Assembly (NCBI GenBank): GCA_024220505.1
Contig: JAKZZE010000007.1
Coordinates: forward strand, 1-64,000
Origin: Rhizopus arrhizus
Lineage: Eukaryota; Mucoromycota; Mucoromycetes; Mucorales; Rhizopodaceae
Direction of reading: 5' to 3'
Length of the DNA stretch: 64,000 nt
The first letter of the stretch is position 1. Every line of letters begins with the position of its first letter. A program made the position numbers and the translations under genes. Below, one piece after another: positions 1 through 12,670 of this stretch. The notes beneath the pieces are model-generated. The model saw nothing but the letters and a program-made list of their open reading frames with translations, was not told the DNA's origin and did no database searches.

Positions 1-80
1 ATCTTTTTTTCTATACACATACTGACTTTACTTGATAGACCAAGATTACTTGTTGATTGTCATTCAAAACCCATTAGAGG

Positions 81-1372
81 TTATGCAGCAGTAGAAGGAT
101 TATTGGCTTTAAATAGTTCGATATCTTCTGTATGGATTGATCCTTCTAAATGTCTTCTCAATAAATAGTCATTTGTGAATTTATATTGACAGTCTTTGAA
201 TGGACATTCTAATGAATAATTTTTTCTTTGTAATGGTTATGCCCAGTTATTTTTTCTGCTAATGAAGGCGAATCTTGCTTTGGTAAAGTAGGCACATCTT
301 TCTACAAGTAAAGAAAAAGTTAGATCAAATAAATACCAAATATACAAACTTACTGAAACATGAGTCACTATATGTTTTGTGAACATAGATTTATAAGGAA
401 ACCCTTTGCCACATGTATCGCACTTGAAGCGTGTGTCTTGCTCATGTACCACTGAAACATGTGTCTTGTAGCTTCTTTTCTACAAAATTTTGGCTATATT
501 TAGCTTTTCTGTCAATATCACATATAAAAAAACAGTTACCGATTGTAGAATGGAGTTGCAGCCAGGCCACTCGCATTGGATAGGGTCTTGATCTGTATGC
601 TTTTCTTTGATATGCTGTCTCAAGTTATTTTGTTTGGTATAAGTCTTTTGACAGATATTACAAACTATCGGGTGTTCATGTCTAATGTGTTTACGCAATT
701 CTGTCCATTTTTTGAATACAATCCCACATTGATCACAGTTGTATAATACAGGGTCTATTTGATAAGTAAGATAAAACCTTCTAATACATAGCTCTCTTTC
801 TTACTTTTATGGACTCTGTTTTGATGTTTCTCTAAGGCTTGCAAACTATCAAATGTACTACCACACTCACAAACATGAGAGTTTTTATTATGCGAGGCTT
901 TATGCCATCTTAATTTAACTCTCTTTGCAAATACTTCTGTACAACCCGGAAAATCACACTATATCGACATGTGTAAGAAAGAGAAGACGATCTTTTCTTT
1001 TTCTTCTTACCTGCAATAGAGGTGCTATGTGTGTCTTTTCATGACGTTGAAGATGTTGTCTTGTTGTGAATGCAGCTTCACAGTTTCCAAAAGAACAGTA
1101 AAAGTCCTTAACACTAGAATGGCTTTTTAAATGGACAGAGAGATGAGAAGATCTACGATAGGCTTTACTGCAATTAGGAAAATTACAGACATAGGGCCTC
1201 TAAAGTTCAATTAATAACTTTTGACACCAATTAAACGAAAAGGCCCACCTCTCCTGTATGAGATCTTTCGTGTTCAGCAAGTTTGCATAATTTTTATATG
1301 TTTTTTCACAGTAACTGCACTTGTGCTCTATCTTTCGTTTTTATTATTGTTGCTGTTATCGATCTCTTCCAT
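81..1372 (-). CDS. Transcription factor IIIA-like C2H2 zinc-finger protein (frame-broken as read)
   Basis: The minus strand encodes a chain of about nine C2H2 fingers over several short exons, the layout of TFIIIA, which binds the 5S rRNA gene internal promoter and 5S RNA. Visible fingers include RPYVCNFPNCSKAYRRSSHL (about 1200-1140), a finger starting YCSFGNCEAAFTTRQHLQRH, one containing CECGSTFDSLQALEKH, CDTCGKGFPYKSMFTKH (about 430-375) and a last one starting ECPFKDCQYKFTNDYLLRRH (about 210-150). I chose the ATG at 1372-1370 because a short N/K-rich leader runs from it into the first finger; the stop TAA is at 83-81. Three places need one extra A to keep frame: near 1340, near 1293 and in the A6 run near 214. 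The fingers are otherwise well conserved, so base-call errors are more likely than a pseudogene. TFIIIA rather than another multi-finger protein is inferred from finger number and spacing. Confidence 0.72.
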
Positions 1373-1880
1373 TAATAAAACAAAAAAAGAAAAAAAGAAA
1401 AAAAATCACTCATTTATTGTGACAGCCAGAAATCGGGCATAATTTGTCTTGTAAATGCCATTAAATAATTTCATCCTTCTTTTGTACATAAAAAAACTCC
1501 TTGCACAATCTATTGGTAGATAAAAGCTTCAACTGGACGCTCTTGCTACTGTAATCACCAATAAATACTACCCTTTTAGTTGTTTGTCTTTTGCTCTACC
1601 TGTTTTAAATATTTTTTCATAGACATTCACTTTTTTTTTAGTTTATTATCCAAACAAGATATAAAGATAACTTACTTTGCTAAGCTAAAGATTTTCAAAT
1701 AAAACGAATGAGTTTCATTTCAAAACCCTTGGGGTATTTAGTGCAAATCTATGTGATATAAAAAGTAATGGTCTTGGATACTTTAGTCATAGAACGATGC
1801 ATAAAATGAAACATAAAAGATGTAACCAGAAAGTACATGAATATTTATTTAAAAACAAAAGAATAATAAAGAAAAAAAAA

Positions 1881-2830
1881 TTATGAATGATGATTTGAAC
1901 CTATTTGTAAATTGTTAAATTGTTGACTAAACTGCAACGATCCCATTTGTTGGTGAGATCTTTCAGTTGTTGATGAATTGTTATTAAGAAATGATTGTTT
2001 CATATTTTCATCCTTTATTATTTCCCCTTTTTTTGCTGCTTCAATCATTTGCTCTAATTCTCTTATCCTTTCTTGATATTGTGTCACTTCTTCACGTAGT
2101 TCCTTAATATGGTCCACAGATAATTTCAAAATAGTGCCTTTATTTATTGCTCTTCCATTCGTATTCGCTTGACCATTAGTTACTGACATCACATTTGAAC
2201 TTGTCGGCGCTGCTTCTATTAGTCTCTCTGGTAATAAAGCACACAATTCTATCACACAAATATAAATAATTCTTACTTTTCCTTTTTCTTTTTCTTTTTT
2301 TACCTTGTATACGGTCATTTATATTTTCTCTTCTTCTTCTTTCAACCGCGTTATGACTTTCTCTTCTTCGACGTCTTTTTTCAAATATCTCTTGAAGGCT
2401 TTCATAAATCTATAAGTCATCTCTTTCTCTCTTTTCTTCTCATCCACTTTACTTACTTTTTTTGATTCACTTCTTCATCATCATTAACAGTATAATTATC
2501 CAAATGACCGGTGGAAGCAGAAGGAGATACAATGCCAGTAAAGATAGGTGACTGACCAAATGAAGAAGTATTTGAATCAAGACTTGTACCAAACCAGTTC
2601 TGGGAGTTATTATTATCGTAAGGTAAACCACGGTTAGGAGGACTCATGGCAATAGAAGCTACTGTACCAAATGAATTTTGACGTTGATGGAGTTGATAAG
2701 ATGGGTTAAATAACCGACTGTTTCGTACAACGGGAACAGCTCCGACTGTTGTATGTGGAGTCCCCATCATTCCATTTGATGAAAAATGATCATTTTCAAG
2801 GTTAAAATCTTGCTGTGTAGGTGAATACAT
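1881..2830 (-). CDS. bHLH transcription factor, E-box (class B) type
   Basis: Three exons give a basic helix-loop-helix protein, presumably a nuclear E-box-binding dimer. The first exon (2830-about 2456) is a disordered N/S/Q-rich region. A short middle exon (about 2388-2300) carries the basic region RESHNAVERRRRENINDRIQ, with the H, E and R contacts typical of CACGTG binders. The last exon begins at ELCALLPERLI (helix 1), has a long loop, then helix 2 (TILKLSVDHIKELREE), and passes directly into a coiled coil (QERIRELEQMIEAAKK). Introns are GTAAGT...TATAG and GTAAAA...GATAG. The helix-2/coil fusion resembles fungal Cbf1/Rtg3 and animal USF/MITF proteins, but I cannot assign an orthologue. 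The stop is at 1883-1881. Confidence 0.82.
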
Positions 2831-3317
2831 CTTTTTGAGAAAGAAAAAGGGAAAATGATTAAATTGAAAAAAAAAAGAAAAATAAAAAATAAAATAAAAA
2901 AGAATAAAAATAATAAAAATAAAAACAACAAAAAAAAGGGGCGAAAAAGAGGAGTTTTTTATTCCTTCTTTGTTATCACAATTCAGGCTTTTTTAAAAAA
3001 AAAAAAAAAAAGAAAAAAAAAAAAAAAGGTTTAAAACCCGCCTTTTCCCACCGAAACAATTAGGGCTAAAAAGATATTCATCAAAATGAATCGTATTGCC
3101 CAGTTGAATAAGCAACTCTACTACATTAATCTATAACTGAGTTCATGTAAACTATGATCTTGCTGACCTTAAAAAAGCTGTAAGCTCTTGCTTGGATGAC
3201 GACATCTAAAAAACAAATCCTAAAGTACATGAAAATGCGTTTGGTTAGGAAAGTCATTAGGTCTTTGCTGCGGTTGAACAAGTTTAGCTGATACACAAAA
3301 TACATATTATTTATTGA
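2831..3317. other. AT-rich intergenic spacer
   Basis: The spacer holds A-rich simple sequence (about 2855-2940 and 2995-3030) and otherwise unremarkable DNA. I see no gene or RNA here. Confidence 0.6.
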
Positions 3318-3608
3318 TCATAGTGGTTTATAATTCTTCTCAATTATAGTAAAAAGAGCCATTACAGAAGAACATGTACTAGCTTGTTTATCACAAAAAG
3401 CAGCATTGTCTGGTGAGTTTAGTAAACCTGTGAATAAATTCGACTTCTTTTCATACACTATTTTTTCTTGTAACCTGTTTAAACAATCATATTTGTCTGT
3501 ACTAGTAAAAAGATTGTGCCATTCATAAATGATTTGTTTTGTGATAAATCCTATTTTCAATAGCGCGTTATCTAAATTGGTTATTTTTTCCATAGAGATG
3601 AATATCAT
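3318..3608 (-). CDS. Small uncharacterised protein (96 aa)
   Basis: A single uninterrupted frame of 96 codons with balanced composition and several predicted helices (for example NALLKIGFITKQIIYEWHNL). I do not recognise the family. No signal peptide or membrane span is evident. It sits between the bHLH gene and Set2, with AT-rich spacers on both sides. It could be a small subunit gene or the last exon of a larger gene. No good upstream exon was found, and the chance of a spurious frame is real in DNA this AT-rich, although its amino-acid mix is more protein-like than neighbouring frames. Confidence 0.4.
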   Translation of the reverse strand: MIFISMEKITNLDNALLKIGFITKQIIYEWHNLFTSTDKYDCLNRLQEKIVYEKKSNLFTGLLNSPDNAAFCDKQASTCSSVMALFTIIEKNYKPL

Positions 3609-4138
3609 GTTTTTATAAATTCTTTATTACAGCCAATCATGTATAACATATACTTCATTTATATTGAATTCGCTCTTCATCAAATTGCTTGGTTCCTGGT
3701 TCCTTTTTTTTTTGTATTGAAATGTTATTATAAAATAAAATAGAAGTAAAACATTATTTATATAAGCTCATATCGATGAATAATATTAGTACTCAACTTT
3801 AAATGATGTCTTTATAAATTGTAAACGTAAACTATACCATTGCTTGAAAATGATAAATGTGAGCCTAATCAGTTATCACATTAGCAAGATCACTGTCTCG
3901 AAAAAAAAAATGTCCGGTATTTTATTCCGGTCACAAAAAAATCACAATTAAGCTGGTTGAACCAACCAGACTTTATAGAAACGCTTTTTTCAATATTTTC
4001 TTTTTTTTTGTGTTTTTTATTAAATATTTGTAAGTAAAAGGGCAGGACGATTAAAAACATATACTTACTTTAATTATGCCTGCATAGATCATTGAAGACC
4101 CAGCAAACTATATAATAATTAAGAAAGTAAATTCAGGT

Positions 4139-6898
4139 ATGACGTTGAATGACGACGCATCCTTTAATAACACCCATTCTTTTCAAGTATTGGACAAGAC
4201 ACAATTAAAACCGACTCATCCTTCTTCAAAAGTGAATGTTGTTCAACTTACTTCCACTACAAATACTTCACAAGAAATGTGGGATAGAATGAAACAAGAT
4301 ACAAAAGAACAAGACCAACAAAAGCAACAGCAACAGTCTATTGTGGTCAAGACAAGTATGTTTGAGTTCCATTTCGAATTTGGCTCGAAGCGACCCCCAA
4401 GAGCCCCGGTAAATACCGAAGAAGAGGATGATGACTGCTATTGCTCGGAGCAAGAGGAAGATTTGGATATAGAGCAAGATGATGACATGTCAGAAAAGGA
4501 AAGACAAGAGGAAACCCTATCGGAAGGTTATGTTGCAGAATATGAACATTCAATTGTATCAGAAGAATCATATCAAGAATACAGACAGCCAGTTAATGAA
4601 AATGATTGATACAAAACAGTTACCATCAGCTACTGCTGATGCTATGGAAACATATGAAAACATAGGAGAAAACATATATATGGCTCAGCAACAGGAAGAT
4701 CTATGGCAGAGGAATCTATGCCGTGTGAATGTAAATATGATCCAGACCTAGATGACCCTTCTGAAGCTTGCGGTGATGATAATGCTTGTATCAATCGTAT
4801 GATGTTTATGGAATGTATCGCTCAAGATTGTCCGTGTGGTAGATTATGTAGAAATAGACGATTTCAGCTTGGACAATATGCTAGAGTTGATGTTATTCGA
4901 ACTGAAAAAAAGGGCTATGGTTTAAGAGCATTAACTGATTTATCAAGGTAAATTTCACTGTTTTTACTTGTGCATTATTACTGATTTGACTATTGTAGTA
5001 ATTCATTTATTATGGAATATATTGGAGAAGTCATCACCCAAAATGAATTTTTGCATCGAACAAGAGAATATGATGCTCAAGGGTTCAAGCATTATTATTT
5101 CATGACGCTCAAAAACGATGAAGTCATCGATGCTACAAGAAAGGGCTGTCTGGCGAGGTTCATGAACCATTCTTGTCGTCCAAACTGTGTGACTCAGAAA
5201 TGGGTGATTGGTAAAAAGATGAGAATCGGAATATTCACAAGTCGAAACATCAAAGCGGGAGAAGAATTGACTTTTGATTATAAATTTGAACGATACGGAG
5301 CTGTAGCACAAAAATGCTTTTGTGGTGAAGTAAACTGTAAAGGATTTATTGGAGCAGCAGCAACAAACGAACACGTGGAAGAAGAGGTGTTGACAGATTC
5401 AGATAGTTCCTCAGAAGATGATAATGAAGTGAATATTGAAAAGATTCAGCCTCTGCAGGATATGGATAGAGTTCAAGCGTTTGTAAAGAAAATGTTGAAC
5501 TCAGTTGGAAAACCAAAGCTGGTCAACAAACTTTTAATGCGATTAAAATTAACAAATCCATATAATTCGTATGGAAGAGATATTTTGAAAATGATTATCC
5601 GGTTACACGGTCTTAGAATGCTCAAGTTTTGGCTGGGCGAATGGAAGCATAATGACACCATTGTATACAAGTCACTAGAGGTATTGGAACAATTGCCACT
5701 TGCTAATCGAAATGGACTTGAAGACTGTAAACTACTTGATGTGGTCGATCGATTTACTAAACACGAAAATGAAAAAATTAGTCAATTAGCAACAGATCTA
5801 TTAAATAAATGGAAAGAACTGAAAAGTGTCTACCGCATCCCTAAAAGACCCCATGTGGAGATGACAGACAATAATCATGGTAGCCTTATTACTGATACTA
5901 TTGATGTTACTGATCATATTGCTATGGGTATTACACCTATTTTGGAGGATACTACTATAATTGCCGCTCCTAATGATATTATCACCACTGCTTCTGCTGA
6001 AGGTAACAATGTATTTAGTAGTGAGAAAAAAGAAACAAGTCCAAAGAAAAAGATTAGATTTGAATCGACTAGAGAGCTATTCGATCCAGATGATGACTAT
6101 TATGAATATATTCCCATAAATACAACAATTGAAGAATTAGCGAGGATAATGAAGTATCCAACATTACCAAGCGATATACCCACTGGACTTACAAAAAATG
6201 TTACTACTGTAAATAGCCAAAACGATCTGTACGATTATTATAATTATTATTATTATTACTATAATTATAATTATTATTGTCCAACACAAGAACAGTCATC
6301 ATTACCTGTGAATTGGCAGTTAGTCATGAATGAAGATGGATCAGGTTATTATTACAATACACTTACGCAACAAGCACAATGGGAACTACCTCAAGAAGAT
6401 CAAGCTCATGTTGTTCCGCCTACTTCTTCTCCTCCACCATTTCCACTTCCACCGCCACCACCACCTGTCCTTTCTCCTCCACCGCCTCCACCTCCTCCTC
6501 CTTCACAGCCTCCTCTTTCACGATCACCGTCACCTCACCCTACTGCTGGGAAAATATCAACGCCTGCGGCTAGCATAACTGAAGAAGACGAAGGTTTAAA
6601 TGAGATTGAACTAAAAAATGAGATTGGAAAAGTGGTTATAAAATATTTGAGTTTAACAAATCAACAATGTTTATGGAAAGGTGACAAACACTTGTTTAAA
6701 GATATGGCAAGAAAGGTAAAGAGTATAAGAAGAGAAGAAGAAAAAGAAAGAGTATTAACTTAAATTTTGGTTATTCGTGTATAGATCACACATTATATTG
6801 TGGATAAAGAAATGAAGTCTGGTAGGAAGATCAAAGCACTAGATAGTAATTTACGTGTAAAGATTGAAAAGTTTATTGATACCTTTAAGCAATTGTAA
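4139..6898 (+). CDS. SET2: Set2 histone H3 lysine-36 methyltransferase
   Basis: The protein shows the full Set2 order. First comes an acidic N-terminus, then AWS (CECKYDPDLDD...CPCGRLCRNRRFQ, about 4725-4870). SET (GYGLRALTDLS, then MEYIGEVI, CLARFMNHSCRPNC and AGEELTFDYKF) follows, with post-SET CFCGEVNCKGFIG, a WW domain (LPVNWQLVMNEDGSGYYYN, about 6306-6395) and a proline-rich tract. A C-terminal SRI domain finishes the protein, the part that binds phosphorylated RNA polymerase II CTD. An intron at about 4949-4997 splits SET. The SRI domain continues through an intron (about 6716-6791) into ITHYIVDKEMKSGRKIKALD, ending at TAA 6896-6898. The N-terminal join is imperfect: the frame opened at 4139 stops at 4609. 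Either a 58-nt intron (4527-4584, GTTATG...ATACAG) or an indel moves to the frame reading TKQLPSATADAMETYENIGE, and a second one-base shift near 4675 (TA repeat) returns to the AWS frame. Identity is secure; the first about 190 codons are not. Confidence 0.93.
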
Positions 6899-8122
6899 AT
6901 AAAAGATGCTTCTATATGTATTCATTTTAAATAAATGCATTTTTATTTGTTATGCCTGAATAGACTCTTGTATTCAAATTATAATAATGAGAAGCTCTAT
7001 AATGTAACAAGCATGTTAAAGGATAGGGCATACTGATTATTTATTACATTTGTTTGAATGATAGGATACAAATTAAATAATATCAAAGGAAGTTATTGCC
7101 ATTAGAGGAAATCGTAAGGGCAATGAAAGAGGCAATGCCCCTGACTTTGTCTTTTCCTATGCCTATGAAATGTTCATACTTAATATTATTTGAAATTAAC
7201 AAGCATCATTCTTCAATATTTATATGGAAATAATTCATTACTCTCAATATGAATGCTTCTTACAGCAAGTTTTTAAAGAAATCCCAAAATTTCCTATTTG
7301 AGCAGGTTTATTAAATGTCACTGCTCTTTTAACAATATATAGACAGCTATAGACATCAAGTCTTTTGAGTAAGTCTGCAAGTACTTTGTTCTTCAATAAC
7401 TGTTTGGTTGCTTTCTTGCCAGGCAACAAAAAGCAGAAAGCAGCAAAAAAGGCTATAAATTTGATTAGAAATATTGGCTGACATCTATAAATATATAAGC
7501 CGGTGATTATGAAACTATTTGGGCAATAACGGATAATACATGATTATAAAAGTCTTGTCGCAATTATACAAGTAAAACACTGCCGTTTCTAATTTATAGC
7601 AAGCAGTAAAAAAATACATTGTGAGTGGAGCGTGAATCTTTTCTATACGTTGTACATAAATTATGCGAAAGTTATGAGTAGATAGTAAATTGCTTTCAAT
7701 CTTCTTACAAAGAAAAAAGGGGGCATCACAATAGCTGGCTTGCAAATCTCCTGTCGATACTAAAAAGTATCTTAGAATAAAATGAACTTTGGGAAAAAAG
7801 AAAGTCAGCTACTTAAGCAATTCAACATCTTGCTCTTTTACTGCTATCAGATAAAAATTAACACGGTTAATGCTTCAACAAACAAAGGAAGTAGATATAA
7901 ATGAAAGCGAAGAATATAACATTTTATACACATTCTAAACGATTAAGCACATTAAAATGAAGAAACAACTATTTAGAAAGTGACGCCTTTAGTCGGAGTA
8001 CGGCCTCCATATGATCAAAAACTTTCCCACTGCATTGTTTTATCACAATAGAATTTTTTATTATAATTGTTACTTTTTTTTTGTAAAATAAGTTGGATAA
8101 TGACTTTTTCAAATCAACTATT
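6899..8122. other. Intergenic region between Set2 and the Est1-like gene
   Basis: AT-rich sequence with a few short, compositionally poor frames on the minus strand (about 7244-7429 and 7515-7745) that I do not consider genes. No RNA gene or repeat was recognised. Confidence 0.5.
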
Positions 8123-9097
8123 ATGCAATCTAGTAATCAATCAAATTTAAATAAAAACCAAAGCCAACATAAAAATAAAAGTGGTCGAAGAAGACGACGC
8201 CCAAGAAATACGAAGAACCAAGCTGAAAATAAAAAAGAAGAAGGTATTTTGAATAAAGAATCTATACTTAACTTAGCCGACCTTGCAAGGTATAAAAAAG
8301 AATTGCTTGTGTCTGTATTTCTAATAATTCTTTTTATAAAAATAAAAGTGAATCACATGCTTTAGAAAAACAATTGAGTGAGCTTCAAAAGCAACTTAAG
8401 ATAAACTACTCAAACTTCTCCAACAAACAACAAAGTCATATGGCAAAGGTAGCTGCTATAGAACAGATAACTGCAACAGAAGAAGAGATAGAATATGTTC
8501 GTCAAAGGTACAATAACAACGACATGTTTCTGCATTAGTGACTAACAAGAACACTTGAATTAGCTTAAAAAAGGCTTACAAGAGAATACTCGATACTGAA
8601 TTAACTTATGCCATTGATCATCACATTGAAGACAAAATATGGAGATATATCTTTTATGCAGACATTGAGGGTATTCGTAGTAAACTACGTCATAAGCCAG
8701 GCGATAAAGAGCTAGAAAAGAAGCTACTTTTACGCATCGAATCAGCATTTAAGTTTTATAGAGAGTTGAACAGCAAGATAAAATCAGATTATCACATTGA
8801 AGATACAAAAGTATTTGGTATTGAGCAATTTAAACAAGAGGATAATGATACTATAGCACGCCTCTTACAGTTTAATTACATCTGTCTTGGTGATTTGTCG
8901 CGCTACCATGCACAGTTAGCTATGCAAAACAAAAACAAAAAGTATACAGAATATTGGGCATTAGCAAAGACATGCTATCTCAAGGCTACAGATGTATTTC
9001 GATTGAGCGGTAAGCCTTATTGTCAATTAGCACTTGCATCGATATCGAATGGAAACGCCATCGATGTTGTCTGGTATTATTGTATGAGGTATTCTAT

Positions 9098-9136
<39 letters not shown>

Positions 9137-11285
9137 GTGGGGATATTGGCTAAAATGTTTATTTGTTAATTTAATACAACGTTTTCTAGTCTGGCAGTAA
9201 AATTCCCTTCATCAGTTGCAAGGGACAACATGAATTCATTTTATTCAAAACTGAAGCTTGATACTACGAAAGTTTCGGGTGGTGAATCACCTATTGTTAT
9301 GATATCGCAGTTTGTTGAATCCTTTTTGCACATACACAGGTCAATCATGTTTAATCAGAATGAAGATAATGAAAGTCTTCCAGCTGTGTTGCCTATTACT
9401 AACCAACTCGGACAAGTTGTGCATGATCTTGTTGTGAACCAGGATGAAAAACAACTACTACTCTCCATATTCTCAAAACAACTTTGACACGCACAATTAC
9501 GATTGCAATGATTTCCATTTGGGTTGCTGGAGAAAAGCTAAAAGAAAAAACAAACATTACTCTGCGACCGTTGATTTTATCTTCACAAGTATATCTATAT
9601 ACCTTTGTGTTTTCACTTTTAAGGAATCTTTACCGATCTTCAAGGGAGGCATTTGCAAAAATGGAAGATAAAATTCTGGAACCTATAGTAGATGATGTCT
9701 TATTACAAGGACTTTGCATTTGGTCTACTTTTATCTCGTCCAACTTTACCGCCCTATCACAACACTGTTCAGCAGTATCTACTAGACATAGAGACTCAGA
9801 AAAAAAGGCATTATTAGATGCTGTTCAATCCTTTGTATCTTTACTAGTCAGTCATCCCTCCTTTCCAGATCCTGTATTAAATACATTACCATCTACTTAT
9901 CCGATTTCAGAAGATTTACAACTCTTAGGCATTGTCCCTCTGACTTCATTTCATCAAACAGTCGATTTTTTTAAGGAACAGGTTTATGAGGCTGAACAAA
10001 ATTCGGAAGCAAAAAGACAAGTGCGCTGGGGAAGAGTAAGAGAGATGATCAAAAAGATGGCGGATTCTACAGTAAGTAACATAAAAAAACAAAATAAAAG
10101 TTGCTAATTAATTGTTGGTTTACTTACAGACATTCAACTTTATTCAATACAGCCAAGGTGAGCAGAAATATAATATAGTAGATGAAAATGCAAAGGTAAA
10201 AAAGGAAAAGAAAAGAAAAGAAAAGAAAAGAAAAATTATGGCATATAAGCGTATTTAACTTGATGTATACAGCGCCAACAACAAAATCGATTCATGAAAG
10301 CATTAGCTACTCAACGTTTGATGGAACAAGTGTCCTCTTTAGAGAAGAATGTAAATCGTATGTCATCAATTTCATTAACTAAAAAGGAGGAAAAGACACA
10401 CAAGGATGTATATACATGTATAGTGGACGTTACCGTTTTCTTGGATGGGCTACCCAAGGTCAAAAAATGGGCTAATCAGTCTCCTGGACAAAGCTCATTA
10501 GAAATAATTGTCCCGCTTGAAGGTTTGTGAAATAGCTTAAAAGCATGTATAGCGTAAAATAACCTATATATTGCCATTTTGCTGTAGTTATTGATTTACT
10601 AGATGATTATAAGAAAGGAAGTTCACACATGAACTTGCAAGCAAGAGAATCAAATCGTTATTTGGATCAAAAACTGCTTGAGACAAAAGTGAAGGAAACA
10701 ATCACCACTTCTTCTCTTCGTACACAAAAGCTTGGTGAGAAATTATCTGATTGGGACCATGCCGAAACGTATTGGATTGGAGAGGAAAGTGAAACAGATA
10801 AATTGGATGAACTACTTTTGTCTGAACATGAAAACAATGACAGTAATGATGAAGATGCTGCATCTGTTACAAGCAGTAGCACTTCTAATAGTAGTATTTT
10901 GGTGCCGACATCAAGAAGAACCAGGGATGAAGGTTCTGATATTGAATCATCAGATGAAGAGGAAGTGTACGATTATCAAGATTTAAAGGAAGAGGACTCA
11001 AACGATGGTGAAACTTATACTTTTAACGATGTTCCTATGAAGTATCGTCAAATCCTTAGCTGCTTATTATATTATCACAGTAAAATACAAGAAACAGCTG
11101 AAGAGAATCAGCCAGAGAGACTTGCCCTTATTACTAATGATGAAGACTTAGCTTATTGGGCAGAATTATTTGGCGATCCAAAAACTCGCAAGAGATTGCT
11201 GGTTAAAACAGTAAACGATTGGGACAACTTAATTTCCAAACCCGACTTTGAAAAATCCTATGAATACACTTGGAAACATCGATGA
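8123..11285 (+). CDS. Est1/SMG5-6-7-like protein with C-terminal PIN domain
   Basis: A basic N-terminus (SGRRRRRPRN) is followed by a coiled region and the Est1/SMG 14-3-3/TPR-like helical array (DHHIEDKIWRYIFYADIEGI; LQFNYICLGDLSRYHAQLA). A helical hairpin domain comes next, and then a C-terminal PIN nuclease fold starting CIVDVTVFLDGLPKVKKWAN and PLEVIDLLDDYKKGSSHMNL, with later acids in DVPMKYRQ and ITNDEDLAYW. These proteins act in nonsense-mediated mRNA decay or telomerase recruitment. The PIN acids suggest the SMG6-like endonuclease branch, but this is inference. A strongly acidic S/D/E-rich insert interrupts PIN. The in-frame ATG is 8123-8125. Introns include 8290-8348 and one holding a 36-A run. 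One apparent frame break at 9474-9483 is mended by one extra A in the A4 run. The stop ends at 11285. Confidence 0.85.
9099..9134. repeat. 36-nt poly-A tract inside an intron
   Basis: An uninterrupted run of A lies within the intron that follows the codons for WYYCM of the Est1-like gene. Its length is likely to vary between reads. Confidence 0.9.
10203..10235. repeat. (AAAAG)n microsatellite in an intron
   Basis: Five to six tandem AAAAG units lie in an intron of the Est1-like gene, just before the exon containing MKALATQRLMEQ. Confidence 0.8.
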
Positions 11286-11342
11286 ATGAAGTACATATTA
11301 AAACATGTGCTTTTATTTAACGAAGAAAAAAAAGGACCTCCT

Positions 11343-12062
11343 TATTGCTTCTTGGCAGCCTTGACAGTTGAGGCAAGAGCGAAACGACGCTATAATAAAA
11401 TAAAACTCGGATTTAAACATATAACCCTTTTTTAACCTTTCATTTTTCTGTTACCTTGTTTTTCAACTTGTTCAACTTGAAGCGGTCGAAATCGGACAAA
11501 GAAGTACGAATCTTGCGTTGTTCGATCTTCTTGGCCCAGGCGGTCTTGTTCCAGGCAGCAATGACATCGCTCTTTTCCAAAGCCTTCTTAAGAGCGGATT
11601 GACCGACACTACGGGGGAGTTTCTTGAGAACAATGGGAGTCAAAACCAAACGGCGGTAAGGGAAAGCTTGACGAGCAACGCCAGTGGTGGGGCCGTCAAT
11701 GAGAGCCTAATAGTCATTCCCAATTCAGTCAAACTTTATCCAGATCGTTATTATAAAAGACTTACGCGGTTGTGGTCAATAATATCAACGATGACAGCTA
11801 ATTTGCCAGCATCAGCACCGTGGTTAATAAGGACAACACGGCCAACTTCGACTTGACGCTTAAAGGTACCTTGCTATACAAATTTAGTTTAATATCCATT
11901 CTATTTGCAATTTAATTCCCTTCATGTCCTCTTCTCTCTCCCCTAATTTCCTATTTTGCCCTTATTCCCCTCCACTCTTTTCATCCATCTTTTTTCAAAC
12001 ATCCATTCTCCTTTTATCTATTTTTCTGTTTATAATAATTTTGGACGGATACGTACAACCAT
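11343..12062 (-). CDS. RPL14: 60S ribosomal protein L14 (eL14)
   Basis: The spliced minus-strand product reads [20 protein letters not shown], then [19 protein letters not shown], then [20 protein letters not shown] and [20 protein letters not shown], ending in a basic [15 protein letters not shown] tail. This matches eukaryotic eL14 along its length (KOW-like N-terminal fold, then the DFDRFK helix). I place the start at ATG 12062-12060: M-V is followed at once by a donor GTACGT, and the intron ends TTTGTATAG before QGTFKR. An intron after the first two codons is typical of fungal ribosomal-protein genes. Two further introns lie at about 11708-11767 and about 11390-11455. The stop TAA is at 11345-11343, about 55 bp from the convergent end of the Est1-like gene. 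Confidence 0.9.
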
Positions 12063-12569
12063 TGTTATGGATTATATAGTCAGAGAAAGAACGGTTGATA
12101 GTTCAGTCTCATGAATACATTTACACGCAAGATAGAGCTTTTCCGAAGCACAACTGAGATTGAAAATAGTCCGACAACCAAGAGGGCTTTTCCGGACAAA
12201 CACTAAAAAGATGGTAAGTGGCTTAGACATGTAAAAGTTGAATGTCTTGCAGAGTACCAAGCTTTTTCATGCATTTTTGAAAAGAAAGGCGAAAAACCAT
12301 TTCTCCGATGACTTAAATTTCCTGATTAGGACTTCAGTTGATTTTCAACAATGGTATAGATTTGCAAACTTACTTTATAGCAGATGATATAAAAGACATT
12401 ATAAGTATATCCGGATCAAATTTTCTTTCCGCTTCTAATATATTTATGAACATGTAGAGTCTTAAAATTATTTTGAAGTCATCACCTCTTTTTTAGCTTA
12501 GTCACTACACATAACTAGCTATTTTTAAGAAAAACTTTGTATGTACATTTTTCAAAATAACAGTAAACT

Positions 12570-12584
12570 GATATATCTCCTCAT
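12570..12584. repeat. Direct repeat flanking U6, left copy (possible TSD)
   Basis: GATATATCTCCTCAT, identical to 12671-12685. The two copies exactly bracket the U6 sequence. Confidence 0.85.
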
Positions 12585-12609
12585 TTAGTGTCATCCTTGT
12601 GCAGGGGCC

Positions 12610-12641
<32 letters not shown>

Positions 12642-12670
12642 ATAAGTGACAGAGGCTCAATGAGCATGTC
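12585..12670 (-). ncRNA. U6 spliceosomal snRNA copy (probable retrocopy, 3'-truncated)
   Basis: The minus strand contains the diagnostic U6 core: the AAAATTGGAACGATACAGAG segment, the ACAGAGA box, AGATTAGCATGGCCCCTGC with the AGC catalytic triad, and ACAAGGATGACAC of the internal stem-loop. A 5' hairpin, GCTC-ATT-GAGC, precedes it at about 12666. Similarity stops shortly after GGATGACAC, so the variable 3' tail appears missing or divergent. The same 15 bp lie immediately on both sides, which points to insertion by reverse transcription. A working gene cannot be excluded, because fungal U6 3' ends vary and T-runs occur downstream (about 12550). Confidence 0.82.

Noticed and set aside
3318..3608. 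Assignment of the 96-aa gene to a known small complex subunit
   Set aside because: Several families were considered but none matched at fixed positions, so it is left unnamed.
7244..7745. Two short minus-strand frames in the Set2 to Est1 spacer
   Set aside because: Poor composition, no family, no splice context.
12072..12260. 62-codon minus-strand frame upstream of RPL14
   Set aside because: It lies in the likely promoter of RPL14 and has no recognisable content.
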